From positions 1 through 20,901 of the forward strand of contig CAJVPJ010000610.1 in assembly GCA_910592205.1 (NCBI GenBank): a stretch of DNA of 20,901 bases, written 5' to 3'. Shown here in pieces: positions 9,178-20,850 of the stretch. The position numbers and the translations under genes were made by a program. The notes under the pieces are model-generated. The model was not told where the DNA came from. It worked only from the letters and a program-made list of their open reading frames with translations, and ran no database searches. Position 1 is the stretch's first letter, and each line of letters opens with the position of its first letter. This DNA comes from Paraglomus occultum (lineage: Eukaryota > Glomeromycota > Glomeromycetes > Paraglomerales > Paraglomeraceae).

Positions 9178-9240
9178 AAGGTGAGAAGAAGAGGGAGAGA
9201 GAGAGGGGGGGGGGGGGGTAGTAAAAAAAAAAAAAAAAAA
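9178..9240 (+). repeat. Homopurine tract with G14 and A18 runs
   Basis: An almost pure purine stretch: GA-rich, then 14 consecutive G (9205-9218), a short TAGT break, then 18 A (9223-9240). Such DNA can form triplex or G-quadruplex structures and is prone to length errors in sequencing. Confidence 0.85.
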
Positions 9241-9458
9241 GGTCAGAGTCATACATAGACTTTCGGTGATGTGATAATTCCCTATCTTGATTAACGGAGA
9301 GCAATTTAGTGATACGTCGATGACGATGTTCTGATATAGGCAAGTGTATTACGCTCAATTGTGGGTAAATAAGGATTAATGTGCAAGAGAGAAAATGTTC
9401 AGTAAGTGAAAAAGTTGGGGAATAAATAAATAGCACACAGATGGAACAGAATAACCAA

Positions 9459-9497
9459 TGTAGTAAATGTAGCAAATGTAGCAAATGTAAGCAAATC
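9459..9497 (+). repeat. Four 9-10 bp direct repeats (TGTAGCAAA)
   Basis: TGTAGTAAA, TGTAGCAAA twice, and TGTAAGCAAA lie head to tail in non-coding DNA about 900 bp upstream of the TUP1 start codon. Confidence 0.75.
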
Positions 9498-9723
9498 GTA
9501 GGATAACATTGTGACAGACTGAAAAAACCTTTTTATTTATACGGGGTTGTGAATAATTAAAACTGACTTTTTTTAGGGTTTGATAATCGAATGCGGAATC
9601 TATTATCTAAAATGTTATTTATTTTATATGATAAATAATATAAGCATTGTCAACATTTGAATTCATCCGTATAAATAAAATTTTTTTTTATGTTATTGCA
9701 TTGAATTTTCATTTACTAGTCCA

Positions 9724-9756
9724 GAGTCATTCCCGAGTCGTTCCCGAGCCGTTCTT
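9724..9756 (+). repeat. Three 11-bp direct repeats (GAGTCGTTCCC)
   Basis: GAGTCATTCCC, GAGTCGTTCCC and GAGCCGTTCTT are adjacent, 600 bp upstream of TUP1. Regular 11-bp spacing puts copies on one face of the helix, as with factor-binding arrays; no factor is recognised. Confidence 0.7.
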
Positions 9757-9894
9757 AGTCGTAAGAAATGTCATGTTGTGTAAACGCAAAGGCAAAACTC
9801 ATGCATCTGTGTTGGGTATTTATATTGTGGCATCATTCTATACCAAATCTAGTTAGTCTCCCATGACGTAAAAGATTTCGTTGTGTTCGCTTTG

Positions 9895-10369
9895 ATCAAG
9901 CCCATTTTTACAATCAAATTTCTCTACCCCCCAACTTTCTCTTCTGCCACACTTGCTCCTTTCAGAAGAAAAACAAACCCATTTATTCCAACGATCACTC
10001 CCATATAAAAGCTTACTCTGCCGTCAACGTAAGTTCTATTTTTTTATCTTTACTTCTTTTTTCTCTTCACCACGCTTTGACACCTTGTTTATTCAAACTC
10101 GTACATCTCTACTGCACCCCCCCTTCTCCGTTTCTTTCTTTTCTTGTACTCTATACTCTGTCAAAAACTTACACCGTCTCTCTGCTACTCTATTCGTTCC
10201 CCTCTCGTGCGAACAACCAGATAATAAACTCTTATTTATAATACAGTCTACTCATCTTAATCCGACGTGTCCCGTGCTGCTAACCAGGACTGCCATCGCT
10301 CTCTGTGTCCTACACCTCAACCCTTGCGAGTAGTTACGTTGCGAGCGTCAAAGACGACATTATTTAATA
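9895..10369 (+). promoter_or_regulatory. Pyrimidine-rich TUP1 promoter/5' leader
   Basis: A C/T-rich stretch directly upstream of the TUP1 ATG, typical of fungal transcription-start regions. A TATAAAA element lies at 10004-10010. A perfect donor-like GTAAGT at 10029 and a CTAACCAG acceptor-like site ending at 10287 would allow a 259-bp 5'-UTR intron (inference). The TATA reading and the intron reading conflict, because the donor would lie before the expected start point, so only one is likely right. The ORF across this stretch is a composition artefact. Confidence 0.45.
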
Positions 10370-13300
10370 ATGAGTAATATTTACAACCATAGACCTATGT
10401 TACCTGCTACTCAAAATAGCAGTAGCAACACTAATCGCTTTGCTGAAATGCTGGAGCAATTAAAGTCCGAGTATGACCAACTTCACCAAGAAGCCGTTGT
10501 GTATAAAATGCAAAAAGACGACCTCGAACATAAAGGTAACTATTGATGGGAAAAAAAAAAGAAAAGAGTCGAGTGTTTCTGACCTGTTATAGTCTTTTCG
10601 TATCAATTGAGAATGAATTTGGAAGGTCGTCAGCAAATGGATATTTGTCACGTGTTGTATATTTGAACTTGGCACATCGAAAAGAGCGAATGAATGGAAT
10701 GAGAACAAACTAGATAATATGACGGCGAAAGTAATTGAAAAAAGTTAGACGAGAAAAAAATTTTTTTTAGAGAAAATTGGGATAAAAAAAAGACTTTTTC
10801 CAAGCAAAATGTGTTTGCGCAATGTTTATATCGATTCAGAGCAAAAACACGCAGACGAAATATAGTATAAAGACTGTCGGACTCGACGAGATTGTCATCG
10901 AGTTTTTCAATCCAAATCGTTATTTGGGACAATGTGTCATTTGATTAGATAATATAAAATGATGCGTGCAACTGGGAGACAATTGTCGCGACTTTTAAAG
11001 CTACACACTTTTTTTTTTTAAAGTTTATTTACTCATTTATCAACAACGCTCATTACAGTCCAACAACAAACCGAAGAAGTCAATCTCATTCGTCAAGGTT
11101 TATACGATTTACAAGCGAATCAAGCAAAGATAAAACAACAGTAAGTGATCAACTGTGTCTGAGGGATCAACATTCTTTTCACCCGCGATCCTGACCCGCT
11201 TTTCGTCGTCATAGGTACGAGCAGGATATCATGCGTCTTCAACGTGAACTAGAACAACAGCGCCTGCATGCACATTCCTCAGGTCACCCGCCACCATCTT
11301 CTCATCCACCACCGGTCCCACCTCCACAAATCGGGCAAAGTGGCTCTACTCTTTTCAATGGCATCATGAACGGTAGTGGTCCTGGATTAGTTGCACCAGC
11401 ACAAATGTCACTCGACCCTTCACAACAGCAACCGGGCCAACCTGGTCATGGATATCATGGCCCTCCCCAGAACGTTCCCCCAACTGGGAGTAGTTCGGCG
11501 CCTAGTCCGTATATGAATGGAAGTGGTGCACCTCCAGGTGCACAGCTTGCACAAAATCAACATACTCCAAAACGAGCCCGGATCGATGAGGGTATGCCCG
11601 GTACGGCTCAAGTTGGTATGCCCATCGGATCACAGCCTCCCCCTTCTCAAATGTATCCAAATAATGGTATACCACCCGCTCAAATGTCTCAACCTAATCA
11701 ATCTATTGGACAACCAGGCGGATACATGTCTGCAAATCAGAAGCCGGGAAGTAAAATGCCTAAAGTATGGATGTGGGCAGTTCTTCGAGAAAATATAGAC
11801 TAATCTTCTTCATAAAAGAGGGGTTTATCGCGAACAGGCGAATTTTTAAAATGATGTTCATCTCGTTCCTAACTAATCTCTGTTCTCCTTTTCATTTTCT
11901 TCTTTCAACGTTCCAAATTTTCCTTCTTTGCGCGCACCTTATATTACACAACTAACAGGTTATTCCAACTCTTGGTCCTGACGCATCTTCATCGGGAATG
12001 CCTCCAAACGGTGCTCCTGGGTCTGTTCAAACAAAGCGTGCAAAACCCAATGTGACTGCTCCTCCACCGGGGGCACGCCCGTCTAGCGGCAAACCGGGAT
12101 CAGTTCCTGCTTCGTCGTCGTTTGATATGGATTTGGATAATATTCCTCCTGGATTCAAAAAGGAAGGAACAGATTGGTTTGCATTGTATGTTGAACGAGT
12201 TCATTGGTTTTGGGGTTTCTTTTTCTTTTATAGAAGAAGCAGCATTCTTTCTGCCGTTGCTGCGACAAGATATGTTTGTTTTCCAAGACAATTTTAAAAT
12301 GTTCATTTACAAATTTGTGCGTTCAAAAGGTTCAATCCAAAAATACCACGTGTATTGGACGTCGACTTGGTTCATACTTTGGAACATACCAGGTAAATAT
12401 CATGTCATTATTAATTAAAGCTCTTATAAATGCTAATTGCCATAATTGTTGATCTTTTTTTTTTCTTTCGTAGTGTCGTTTGCTGCGTAAAATTTAGTTC
12501 TGATGGTCGACATCTTGCTACAGGGTGTAATCGAAGTGCACAGATTTACGATGTTACGAGTGGACACAAGATAGCGTAAGTTTATTAGCATTGTTTGGGA
12601 TAATACAGATTTTATGCCACTGATTGCCAACTATTTGAACATATGTGATCATTATAGTGAGCTTCTCGATGAAGCAGTTGAAAAAAACGGAGACTTGTAT
12701 ATCCGTAGCGTGTGTTTCAGTCCAGACGGCAAATTACTAGCCACTGGCGCAGAAGACAAACAAATCAGGGTTAGTGCGACTTCTAAACAAATCAAACAAG
12801 ACTTTATGTTTTCCTGTTTTAATTTATCTCCTGCTGTGCAACAAATATCAATTACCGATCGACATAACCAAATTTAGATCTGGGATATCAATAGTCATCA
12901 GATCAAAATGATGTTCACCGGTCACGAACAAGACATATATTCATTAGACTTTTCCAGAGACGGTGAATTGATAGTGTCTGGCTCTGGCGACAAGACTGCT
13001 AGAATATGGAATATGGTTACTGGAGAAAATATTTTCAAATTGCCAGTTGAAGAGGCCAGCCAGAAGGATGCGGGAGTTACAAGTGTAGCCATCAGCCCTG
13101 ATAAACGATACGTAGCTGCTGGTTCGTTGGATAAGATTGTAAGAGTGTGGGATGTACGAACAGGAACTCTACTAGAGAAACTCGAAGGACACAAGGATAG
13201 TGTGTATTCTGTTGCATTCGCTCCTGATGGCAGCACGCTAGTATCTGGTAGTTTAGATAAGACTTTGAAATTGTGGGACATGACATCTCTGGCAAGACAT

Positions 13301-13800
13301 CCGCAAGGCCTACCGTCTGGAGCCAAGCATAATAAGATGACATTCAGTGGGCACAAGGTAACGATGATGGCAATCAAAACAATTTGAAAGCATAGTAACG
13401 GGAGTATGATTATGGTTTAGTTTTGCTCCACATTGTTTTCGCACTAATCGCCCTCGACCATTATGCCAACAGGACTTTGTGCTGTCAGTTGCAGTATCTC
13501 CAGATGCTCGTTGGATTGTGTCGGGATCAAAAGACCGCGGAGTACAATTCTGGGATCCGAACAGTGGCCAACAACAGTTTATGTTACAGGGTCATAAAAA
13601 TTCCGGTGAGTCGAATACAAAGATTTCTTGTTGTGATGGAAAAGATCAAGTTTTTCGCATTCGAACTTTATTCTTATCAATTTTTGTTTCCTCTTTTTAC
13701 AGTAATTTCCGTAGCATTAAGTCCGATGGGTAATAAATACTTTGCCACTGGATCAGGTGATCTTCGAGCAAGAGTATGGCGATACTCGGAAGACATGTAA
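10370..13800 (+). CDS. TUP1: TUP1-type general transcriptional corepressor
   Basis: Ten exons: 10370-10535, 11059-11140, 11215-11764, 11959-12185, 12330-12392, 12474-12575, 12658-12769, 12878-13357, 13473-13605, 13703-13800. They total 2013 nt, 670 residues; all junctions keep frame. Residues about 22-100 are the Tup N-terminal helical tetramerisation/Ssn6-binding domain ([19 protein letters not shown], then [12 protein letters not shown]). A Pro/Gln/Gly-rich linker follows with basic patches PKRAR and TKRAK that may act in nuclear import. The '[22 protein letters not shown]' type block precedes seven WD40 repeats (about 348-670) ending in RVWRYSEDM. Yeast Tup1 is 713 residues. It would be recruited by DNA-binding repressors with Ssn6/Cyc8 and repress genes for morphology and nutrient use. 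Intron 1 (523 bp) is much longer than the rest (74-194 bp). Confidence 0.95.
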
Positions 13801-15488
13801 CATCAGTGAAAGTAACGCGAGAGCTATTAACATAAAATTCGCGACCGTTACCGCGCTACTAGAGCTTGACGGCCCTAGATTGAACTTAATTTTCACTGCA
13901 CACGTAAATATAGGAATTCAAACGCATATAAATACATTTATTTCACATTACACTAGTCATAATTTTTTTTCTTTTACTTTCCGGTGTTATTGTTTTTGCA
14001 TAGTTGATTTTTGTGTTAACTTTCCATGAAAAAAAAAGGCTGATTTAGCTGACAAAGAAAGAGGAGAGAGTAAAGAGATGGGTAGAAGGAAAAAAGGGAT
14101 TATATAAGGGTATAACGGTATCCCCATCTCGTCCATAGCCTTATTATATAGTGAGATTAGTGATTCTTGTTCCATCGGGATCAAGATCTAATATATTTTG
14201 ATGTAATATGTATGAATAATATCTCCTCGATTTTTATCTCTTTTTCTTGTAGAAAGTTTTTTGGATTCGATGTCTTTCTATTTTTGTTTTATGCATGAGC
14301 ATTCCACGTTTTATTGTATAAATTGATTTTGAAATGAAAAAAAAAAAAGAAAAGAAAATGGTTGAGGTCACTTGTCAAGAAGGTATGGAGTCTGGGCAAA
14401 TTGCAATTGTTAATTGAGCTATGCATACGGTGACCCACGTGTAATTGCCGGGATGCAGACCACCGCGTGTAAATTGCCCAAGCATTTGCAACATAACCGC
14501 CGCGAAAATACAAAGACGTTGACATGAACGCGCATAAATATTGAGAAAGCCCTCTTACAACGCATTCTGTATCGTTGAATGTCTCGTTCTTTTTCCAAAA
14601 AGGATTTTCCGATTATAGAATTAATTTGATAATTCCAATTTAAACAAGCCATATTAAGACTAATCAAGCAATTTACCGCGCAAATACACGCTTTTCAAGG
14701 AAAACAAACAGGATAATTGAATCTTTGAAAGTCGATCACCTAAACCGAATATGCTAAAATATGGAAATTTGAAATACAATTTGTACATATGTGTAACAGA
14801 GGCTAGCAGTATTAACCAGTAAGCGCCAGGTACAGCGTTGGTTATAATGCATGCAGAAACTTGATTTTACGTGTCAATAAAGTAGAAAGCATAATGATTC
14901 GGCTCGGAGGAGTCTAATTTTTTTGTCATAATGAATTATTCGACGATACAACAATTAATTTTCAGACAACCATTTGCTCTATTATTTTTCATGTACAATT
15001 GGATATTTAAATAGATAGCATTAGTATCAGCTCTTTCAAAGAATTGTATAAATAACTCTAATTAATGTACATATAATGGGGTATGTATAACCGTCAAGCC
15101 AGCGTTAATGCGGAAAGAATACGAAATACTGTTATTTGCTACATTATCGTAATAATGAGAAACGATGTTCCGTCGAGAAATGATTTGGAAACCATCAAAT
15201 TCATGTGGAATCTTTTGTTTTCCAGCAAAGTTTCTGGATTTCAATCATTATCCACGAGACTATTTACGTAAGAACGTTAGTGCGACCCCTCTCGTGAATA
15301 CAGCTACTAACGTAAAAAGTGCTTTTTATTTATTAGTTTATTATTGGTCCGTCTATTCCACTCCGCCACAATAATCTATTATTCTTATTATTATTACAAG
15401 TGAATGAAATATAATGGTACCAAAACAATTAACTTAACAAAAACGCTATTACTATTACTATATCAAACGTTATTATTGCAATCTTGTT
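13801..15488. other. Convergent intergenic region, TUP1 to NFX1-type gene
   Basis: About 1.7 kb of AT-rich DNA holding the 3' UTRs of both neighbours. No supported gene, tRNA or repeat family. Small ORFs (up to about 95 codons) are low-complexity. An A-rich run lies near 14338-14358. No canonical AATAAA was seen close after the TUP1 stop, so its poly(A) site is unclear. Confidence 0.5.
15325..15342 (-). terminator. Cluster of three minus-strand AATAAA poly(A) signals
   Basis: TTTATT occurs at 15325-15330, 15329-15334 and 15337-15342, that is three AATAAA signals on the minus strand, about 150-165 nt after the NFX1-type stop codon at 15489. Confidence 0.6.
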
Positions 15489-18400
15489 CTATTCTTCATC
15501 ACTTAATAACTCCCAATCGTCAACGACGTCATCAGAAGGTGAAACAGTCCGCGCTTCGTTCTTTGTCTCATCGTTTCCACTCTTGTTGTTCGACGTAGAC
15601 AAAAGAACTCTGTCAGATGAATCATCGGACACGGTTGAATCGTGGTCGCCTACGGTCATCAACACACCAAAAGGATTGATTCCAACAGGAATAGGATCCG
15701 CATCGCGAACAGTCGCCTGGGTTACTCTAGTTTTGCTTTCGCCCTCAAAGAATGCGTTACTAATCACATTGTTCTTCTCTCTACTTATTACTTCGTATTT
15801 GGAATTAACCCAGCATAGTTCAACAGATTGAGCAATACCCTTTAGTCCATCGTTTAGTGCATGTTTGAGTCTGGTGAGCGTTAATTCTACTTCATCCATT
15901 CCCATTGCAGTCATAGACGGTAGAATATACGCGTCGTTCTCATTCACCCATTTAATGACAAAACTGAGTTTTCCCATAAGTGGCTCAACATGCTTTTGAC
16001 ATTCCTCTTTGCTGAGCCCACAAGACAATTCGGAGAGATAGAGGGCATTTACTGGCTGTTTAGGCTTGCGAACGCTTGTTGCTGTTACAGATGCCGTTGT
16101 AGATGTTGATTGGCTAGCCTGATTAGGACTAATCGCCGCTTGTGATAATAATAGTGAAGGACTAACAAGAATTGTAGAATCAAGTTAGTATAAATCAACA
16201 ATAATTAATTACCATAACGCGATTACTAATTTCTACACTTACATTCTTGACTCGGGTTTTTTCCTTAATATTACACTTCTATATGGCTCAACATCAACAC
16301 TTTCCGATGCTAATCGATAGTGACCACACAACTCGTGTACAAACTTCCGAAATGGACCTTTCATTGCCGGAAGATTCAATGTTTGCTTATCAGATGTGAT
16401 AAATTCACCTATCACATTCTCAAGATTCTTAGCCCACACCTTATTCTTACTATACATATTCACCAAATTCTCTTCATATTCAATTTCAATCTTGGAGGTG
16501 TCATCACTATCGATTTCCAATGCCTCTGCAAGTCTACGATTACGCTCAGCAAGAGCACATGCCTCATCACATCCCAAATGTCTATTCATAATCTCACCCG
16601 CGTTCTCTACAGTCGCATTACATTTAATCTCCTTACTGATTCTCCCACACTGACACTTAACGACCATCATCGTCTCGCAAGGGACGTCTTCAGGGCACCT
16701 AGCAGGAGCATGACATTCAGCTGTACATTCATGCCCGCAAACTTTTATCTTACCGCACTTCTGTGCGCATTTTCCATTTAAACCATTCTCGCCAATCAAA
16801 CAGTTACCCGAGTGACAGGAACGCTTACACCTATGCCCACCACATGAAATGGGAAGATCACAGATACGACCACAACTGACTGTTGTCTGGTGACAAGGAA
16901 CGCTCTTTACGACCGTCTTCCCGCACATACATAACTTGTTGACTAATGACGGACACGGAGGGCACGGCTGGCCATCTTCATGACAAGGATGGGTAATTTC
17001 ACTATGACCACAAGGTGGAGAACGTGTACACGTATACGGACAAGAAGGTAATTTCATGCCGCATGAAATTGGAGGATACACTTTCGTTCGACCACAAGCG
17101 CATGTCAACTCATCAAATGAAGCCTCTAAGCATGGAGGACAATGTCCTCGATGACAAAGTATCTGACAAGTATGATTTCCGCATTTAAGGTTCTTCCCAC
17201 AAATCAGAGTACATCTGTGATTCTCATCTATTTCCTCATTAGCTCGCCTATTAAAACCTCTTCTCCCGACTTTCACCTTATTAATCGATGGACAACACCG
17301 TTTACCGCACTCATGTCTTCCACATTCTCTCAGCGTATGACATATTCTTTCACACTCCAGTGATTCGTTCGCACTAGAAACATCCTTACAAATACGTTCG
17401 AATTCCATACTTCCACACCTGCACTTGACCTTTGTGAGAACCTCGCAAGGCTTACAATCCCCCGAATGACAAAAGTCTTGACATAGATGACCGCATGGAA
17501 GCTGTTTGTTACATGAACTTCCGCAAAGAGGGATGTCTTCTTGACAGGAGACGCGCTGTCGCTTCAAGAGAGAATGAATTGTGCGTTTACCGCAAGGGCA
17601 GGTAGTCACAAGAGATGGGTCACGAGGGCAGGGCTCAACTGCAGAAATAGGATGACATCTGGATTCGCATCTATGTACGCCGCATGCGAGAAGTCTGTTT
17701 AGCAAAATTAAAATTAATGTCAGTCATCAAATTCGGTAGTATGTTACATTGGGCCGATGGCTGTATGCATAAAACATGTGAAATTTACCTGTCGCAGAGT
17801 TTTTCACATGCATAATATCCAAACCGTTCAGCTGAACCATCTTTACAGGCAACCGCATCACCTTGTCCACATTTAGCTTCGCGTGTGGATTTGCCACAAT
17901 AACAATGTTGCATTTGAATTGTATCACAAGGCGGGCATGGACCTGCATGGCATGACGTCTCACAAGAATGCATTGTACACTGCAGACTAGAAATCAAGAG
18001 AATCAAAGGTTAAAATCACAATTCAATTGTATGTTATTTAGTTAATTTGCTCTAGCTGTACATACCTCTTGCCACATGGTTCTCCGCAAGAATAACCATT
18101 CGAATGATTTGTTTCTGCACAACGAAACTGATACTTATGTTTTCCACAATAACACAATTGCATTGGAGCCATCGCTGAACAAGGTGGACATGGTCCCGGG
18201 TGGCATTGACTATAGATAAAGAACATTATATAAATTTCAATTAAATTGTATGGACGACATGTATTATAACAAGTTGAAAATTGTTAATTATCTGATTGAA
18301 CTCATTGCTCTACGTCAGAAATATAAAGTCGGATTTTATACTTACAGTACACAACTATGTGGACACTCTCTGGGACGTCCACATACGTCTCCACAGCTAT

Positions 18401-19609
18401 GCGGTGTAATATATCTATTCATTTCCGGATCCTTTGACTTTCCACAAAAACACTTGTACTCTGTTGGAATATCTGTGTTTCTATTCTGACATCCTGGACA
18501 TCTCCAATTTCGGTCCGCATTTATCTCTCCTGATACGGATGATCCGATGTCAGTCATTGACTTCCTCGCCCATTTCTGAGCACAATGCAGGTGGAATACC
18601 GCCCAACACGTAGAGCAAAACCACGTTTTATGTGAAGGCCGGATGACTTCGCAGCAGATCATACATTCGTAAGTGGAAGTTGATAAGCCATGAGTTATGG
18701 ACGATAGCACGTCAGTGGTAGATGAAACTGATGCAGACGCATTTGGGCGGGGTGGACGACGGGTCCGGGGTGGGCGGGGTGCACGGGGTGCACGAGGAAA
18801 AGCGTGAGGATTGTTCGTGGACGTTGAAGATGAGCCAATTGTCCGTGTGGTTGTGTTTGTACTAGTTTGTTGAGAAGGGTCGCAGTGTGTTTCGGATGAC
18901 GACGCAACTCCCGACGAGCTCGTTTCTTCTGACCTGCGTTTCCACCGCCCCTGGCCCCGCATCCCCGTCCGCATCGATGTCCCCGATCGACTCGTCTCGG
19001 TAAATGGTTCCTCTCTCGGTTGTGTCCGGCTCGGCCCTCCTCGTCGCCCAGCAATTGAAGAGCGATCTGTCCTCCTATTCGGTCTGCCACGTTGATTATT
19101 GCTTCTAGAGTTGGTATATGATGTTGAAGCTAAATGTGAGTCTTGGTTTAATGGACGGTCGGTATGCGTGGGCGTCGTTTCTGTAGTGTTTTTTATGTCT
19201 TCGGAACCTGTCTGATGCTCTTGATTCACATTTTTGAGGCTCGCGGTAGCTACGCTTTCAGAATCATTCAAATTGACATTCGCGTTCCTGTCATTATTAC
19301 TCTTTGAAGTGCCGTTTACTGTATTAATGCTTGATTGTTGCAAATGATTATTTGATGATTGTCCTTGTGAACTAGCCTCTGCATGTGAACGAGCACTAGG
19401 TGTTAAGTTCTCTCTATTATTACGCCAGCCACGTCTTCGACCTCTTCTTATCCCACGATTGGAGTCGTGTGCCCTCTGTTGTGCACCACGCTCTTCGCTG
19501 TTTGCAGAAAGAAGCATTAGTATGTGAGAAATATTTGAGACCGACAGAATAGTAAACACGAGTAAGCATACCTCTCAAAGTCATTATTTGCGCTTCCGAG
19601 AGAACTCAT
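15489..19609 (-). CDS. FAP1: NFX1/FAP1-type RING, NF-X1 zinc-finger and R3H protein
   Basis: Six exons on the minus strand: 19609-19572, 19497-18346, 18209-18066, 17986-17789, 17694-16243, 16161-15489. They total 3657 nt, 1218 residues; all five junctions keep frame with two-base carry-over. The N-terminus is disordered, with Arg/Gly, Ser/Thr and Pro/Arg tracts. A RING-CH-type domain spans about 291-350 (CMICC, then CSTC, FHLHC and a final CPGC). Many NF-X1 fingers follow (CGRPRECPHSC, CHPGPCPPC, CGKSLQCTMHSC, and so on to about 880). An R3H domain at about 934-990 has FRKFVHELCGHY, with the Arg-x3-His spacing. The C-terminal 220 residues end in an acidic tail, DDWELLSDEE. Human NFX1 binds promoters; yeast Fap1 binds FKBP12 and gives rapamycin resistance; the RING suggests ubiquitin ligase activity (inference). 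It is divergent from BUD20. Confidence 0.93.
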
Positions 19610-19793
19610 ACTGCAAAAAGTGTTTTCGCAAAAAACCGTTACGGTTTTGATCTGATGAAACTGAATTAAATATTACTAATATTAATTTTTTAGTAGCTAC
19701 GCCGCAAACCCGCAGTCACGCCGCAGTCACGCCACATGAAAATTTTTAACGGTTAATACAACAACTGTGTATATACTACGTTTTTAATGTATA
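19610..19793. promoter_or_regulatory. 184-bp bidirectional promoter, NFX1-type gene and BUD20
   Basis: Start codons at 19609 (minus) and 19794 (plus) leave only 184 bp for both promoters. The middle carries a GC-rich pair of perfect 11-bp direct repeats, CGCAGTCACGC, at 19711-19721 and 19722-19732, in otherwise AT-rich DNA. This is a good candidate for a shared activator site; the factor is unknown. Confidence 0.6.
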
Positions 19794-20491
19794 ATGGGTA
19801 GATTACGACGATCGCGAGTACATAAGAGTATGTTGACAGGCAAATACGTTAGTTCTACTGCTGTTAGAGTAAACAACTAGTACTGAGACAAGGTTATTTT
19901 GTGATTTTTTTATGTAGGCATAAGAGATCAATATAGAAAGTATAGAACTCGTAATTATGCAAAAGATATTGATCAAATACATGAAGAATTGAAGAAATTA
20001 GACGAAAATGAAGCTGTTATGAGTCAAGAATTAGATGAAGACCTGCCTGGCGGAGGGCAATTTCATTGTGTAGAATGCGCGTGAGTGTAATTTATAAATG
20101 TACATATGAACAACTGAGCGACATAGAAGATAACCATCATCTTATATAGCATATAGTTGAGATTGCATACCAAGGAGATGTGTACTCTTGATAACTATGG
20201 CTCTATTAATGTTTACAGTCGCCATTTTATATCGGCTGAGGCCTTGGGGGAACATAAGCGCGGGAAGAACCACAAGAAACGGTGTGTAAGAGGGTTATGC
20301 ACAATTTGTCAGCTTAGATTCGAGTCGAGTACGCGATTTTTAAATATCAGTAATTGCAAACCTAATCGTATTCTGTAACTCGCAGTGTGAAACTGCTCAA
20401 AGAGCAGCCTTATACTCAAGCAGAAGCGGAAGCAGCAGTTGGATATACTACTGAGAATGCTCGGATAAAACTCATGGAAGACGTTATGTAG
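19794..20491 (+). CDS. BUD20: BUD20/ZNF593-type pre-60S ribosome biogenesis zinc-finger protein
   Basis: Four exons: 19794-19827, 19918-20080, 20219-20281, 20386-20491. They total 366 nt, 121 residues. The N-terminus MGRLRRSRVHKSIRDQYRKY is the basic arm typical of this family; it is followed by YAKDIDQIHEEL and LDEDLPGGGQFHC. A single U1-type C2H2 finger has CVEC, 12 residues, H, 5 residues, H (to GKNH), followed by KKR. The C-terminus QPYTQAEAEAAVGY matches the family's conserved end. In yeast, Bud20 is a shuttling factor that joins late pre-60S particles and aids their nuclear export. Size is close to human ZNF593. Introns are 90, 138 and 104 bp. The 3' half of intron 1 plus the first 8 bases of exon 2 recur inverted at the window end. 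Confidence 0.93.
19875..19925 (+). repeat. Left arm of a perfect 51-bp inverted repeat
   Basis: Identical to the reverse complement of 20851-20901. This arm covers the last 43 bases of BUD20 intron 1, including its acceptor, and the first 8 bases of exon 2. Identity stops at 19926. Confidence 0.95.
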
Positions 20492-20850
20492 TGTACTCTA
20501 TCAATCGATCTGTGGTTCTTCACGAAGTTATTAATCATCCAAAATTAAATAAGCGTCAGTGATTACTTTAATTTCCATGCTTCTGATTAGACTTTTCGTT
20601 CCTGAATAATATTTGTCGTTCAATTCCTGGATCTAATAACATTGACAACAACATGATATTGCGTAGTGCAGTATGTTATGGTTCGGTTAATGTATTGGCA
20701 CATAAACGGTTCAGTAAAACAACTTGTTCTTGTCGATGCATTTTCAAGGCCATCCATTATTGCATACTATTACAGCAAAGTATGTATTATTTGTCACGTC
20801 TGTTAACTTTGGGAACGAACCAAAGATATTTGAGTGCGTTCTTAAAGGAA
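20492..20850. other. Non-coding DNA downstream of BUD20
   Basis: AT-rich, no supported gene. Presumably the BUD20 3' UTR; an imperfect AATAAG signal sits near 20550. Nothing else recognised. Confidence 0.4.

Larger units (their letters stand above)
5007..9894. other. Gene-poor, repeat-rich intergenic region upstream of TUP1
   Basis: Nearly 4.9 kb without a coding region I can support. Short ORFs occur on both strands but are low-complexity, often begin at non-ATG codons, and show no recognisable domain. I saw no tRNA-like B box, rRNA, transposase or reverse-transcriptase motif. It contains many simple or short tandem repeats and small hairpins, listed separately. It may be the extended regulatory region of TUP1, may host non-coding transcripts, or may simply be degenerate DNA; the sequence alone does not decide. 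Confidence 0.5.

Noticed and set aside
9953-10333. 126-codon plus-strand ORF before TUP1
   Set aside because: Low-complexity Phe/Ser/Leu reading of a pyrimidine-rich leader, no ATG-led start and no conserved motif; it is separated from TUP1 by stops.
12922-13377. 151-codon ORF antisense to TUP1
   Set aside because: It lies opposite the conserved WD40 coding exon and mirrors its codon pattern; no domain and no splice context.
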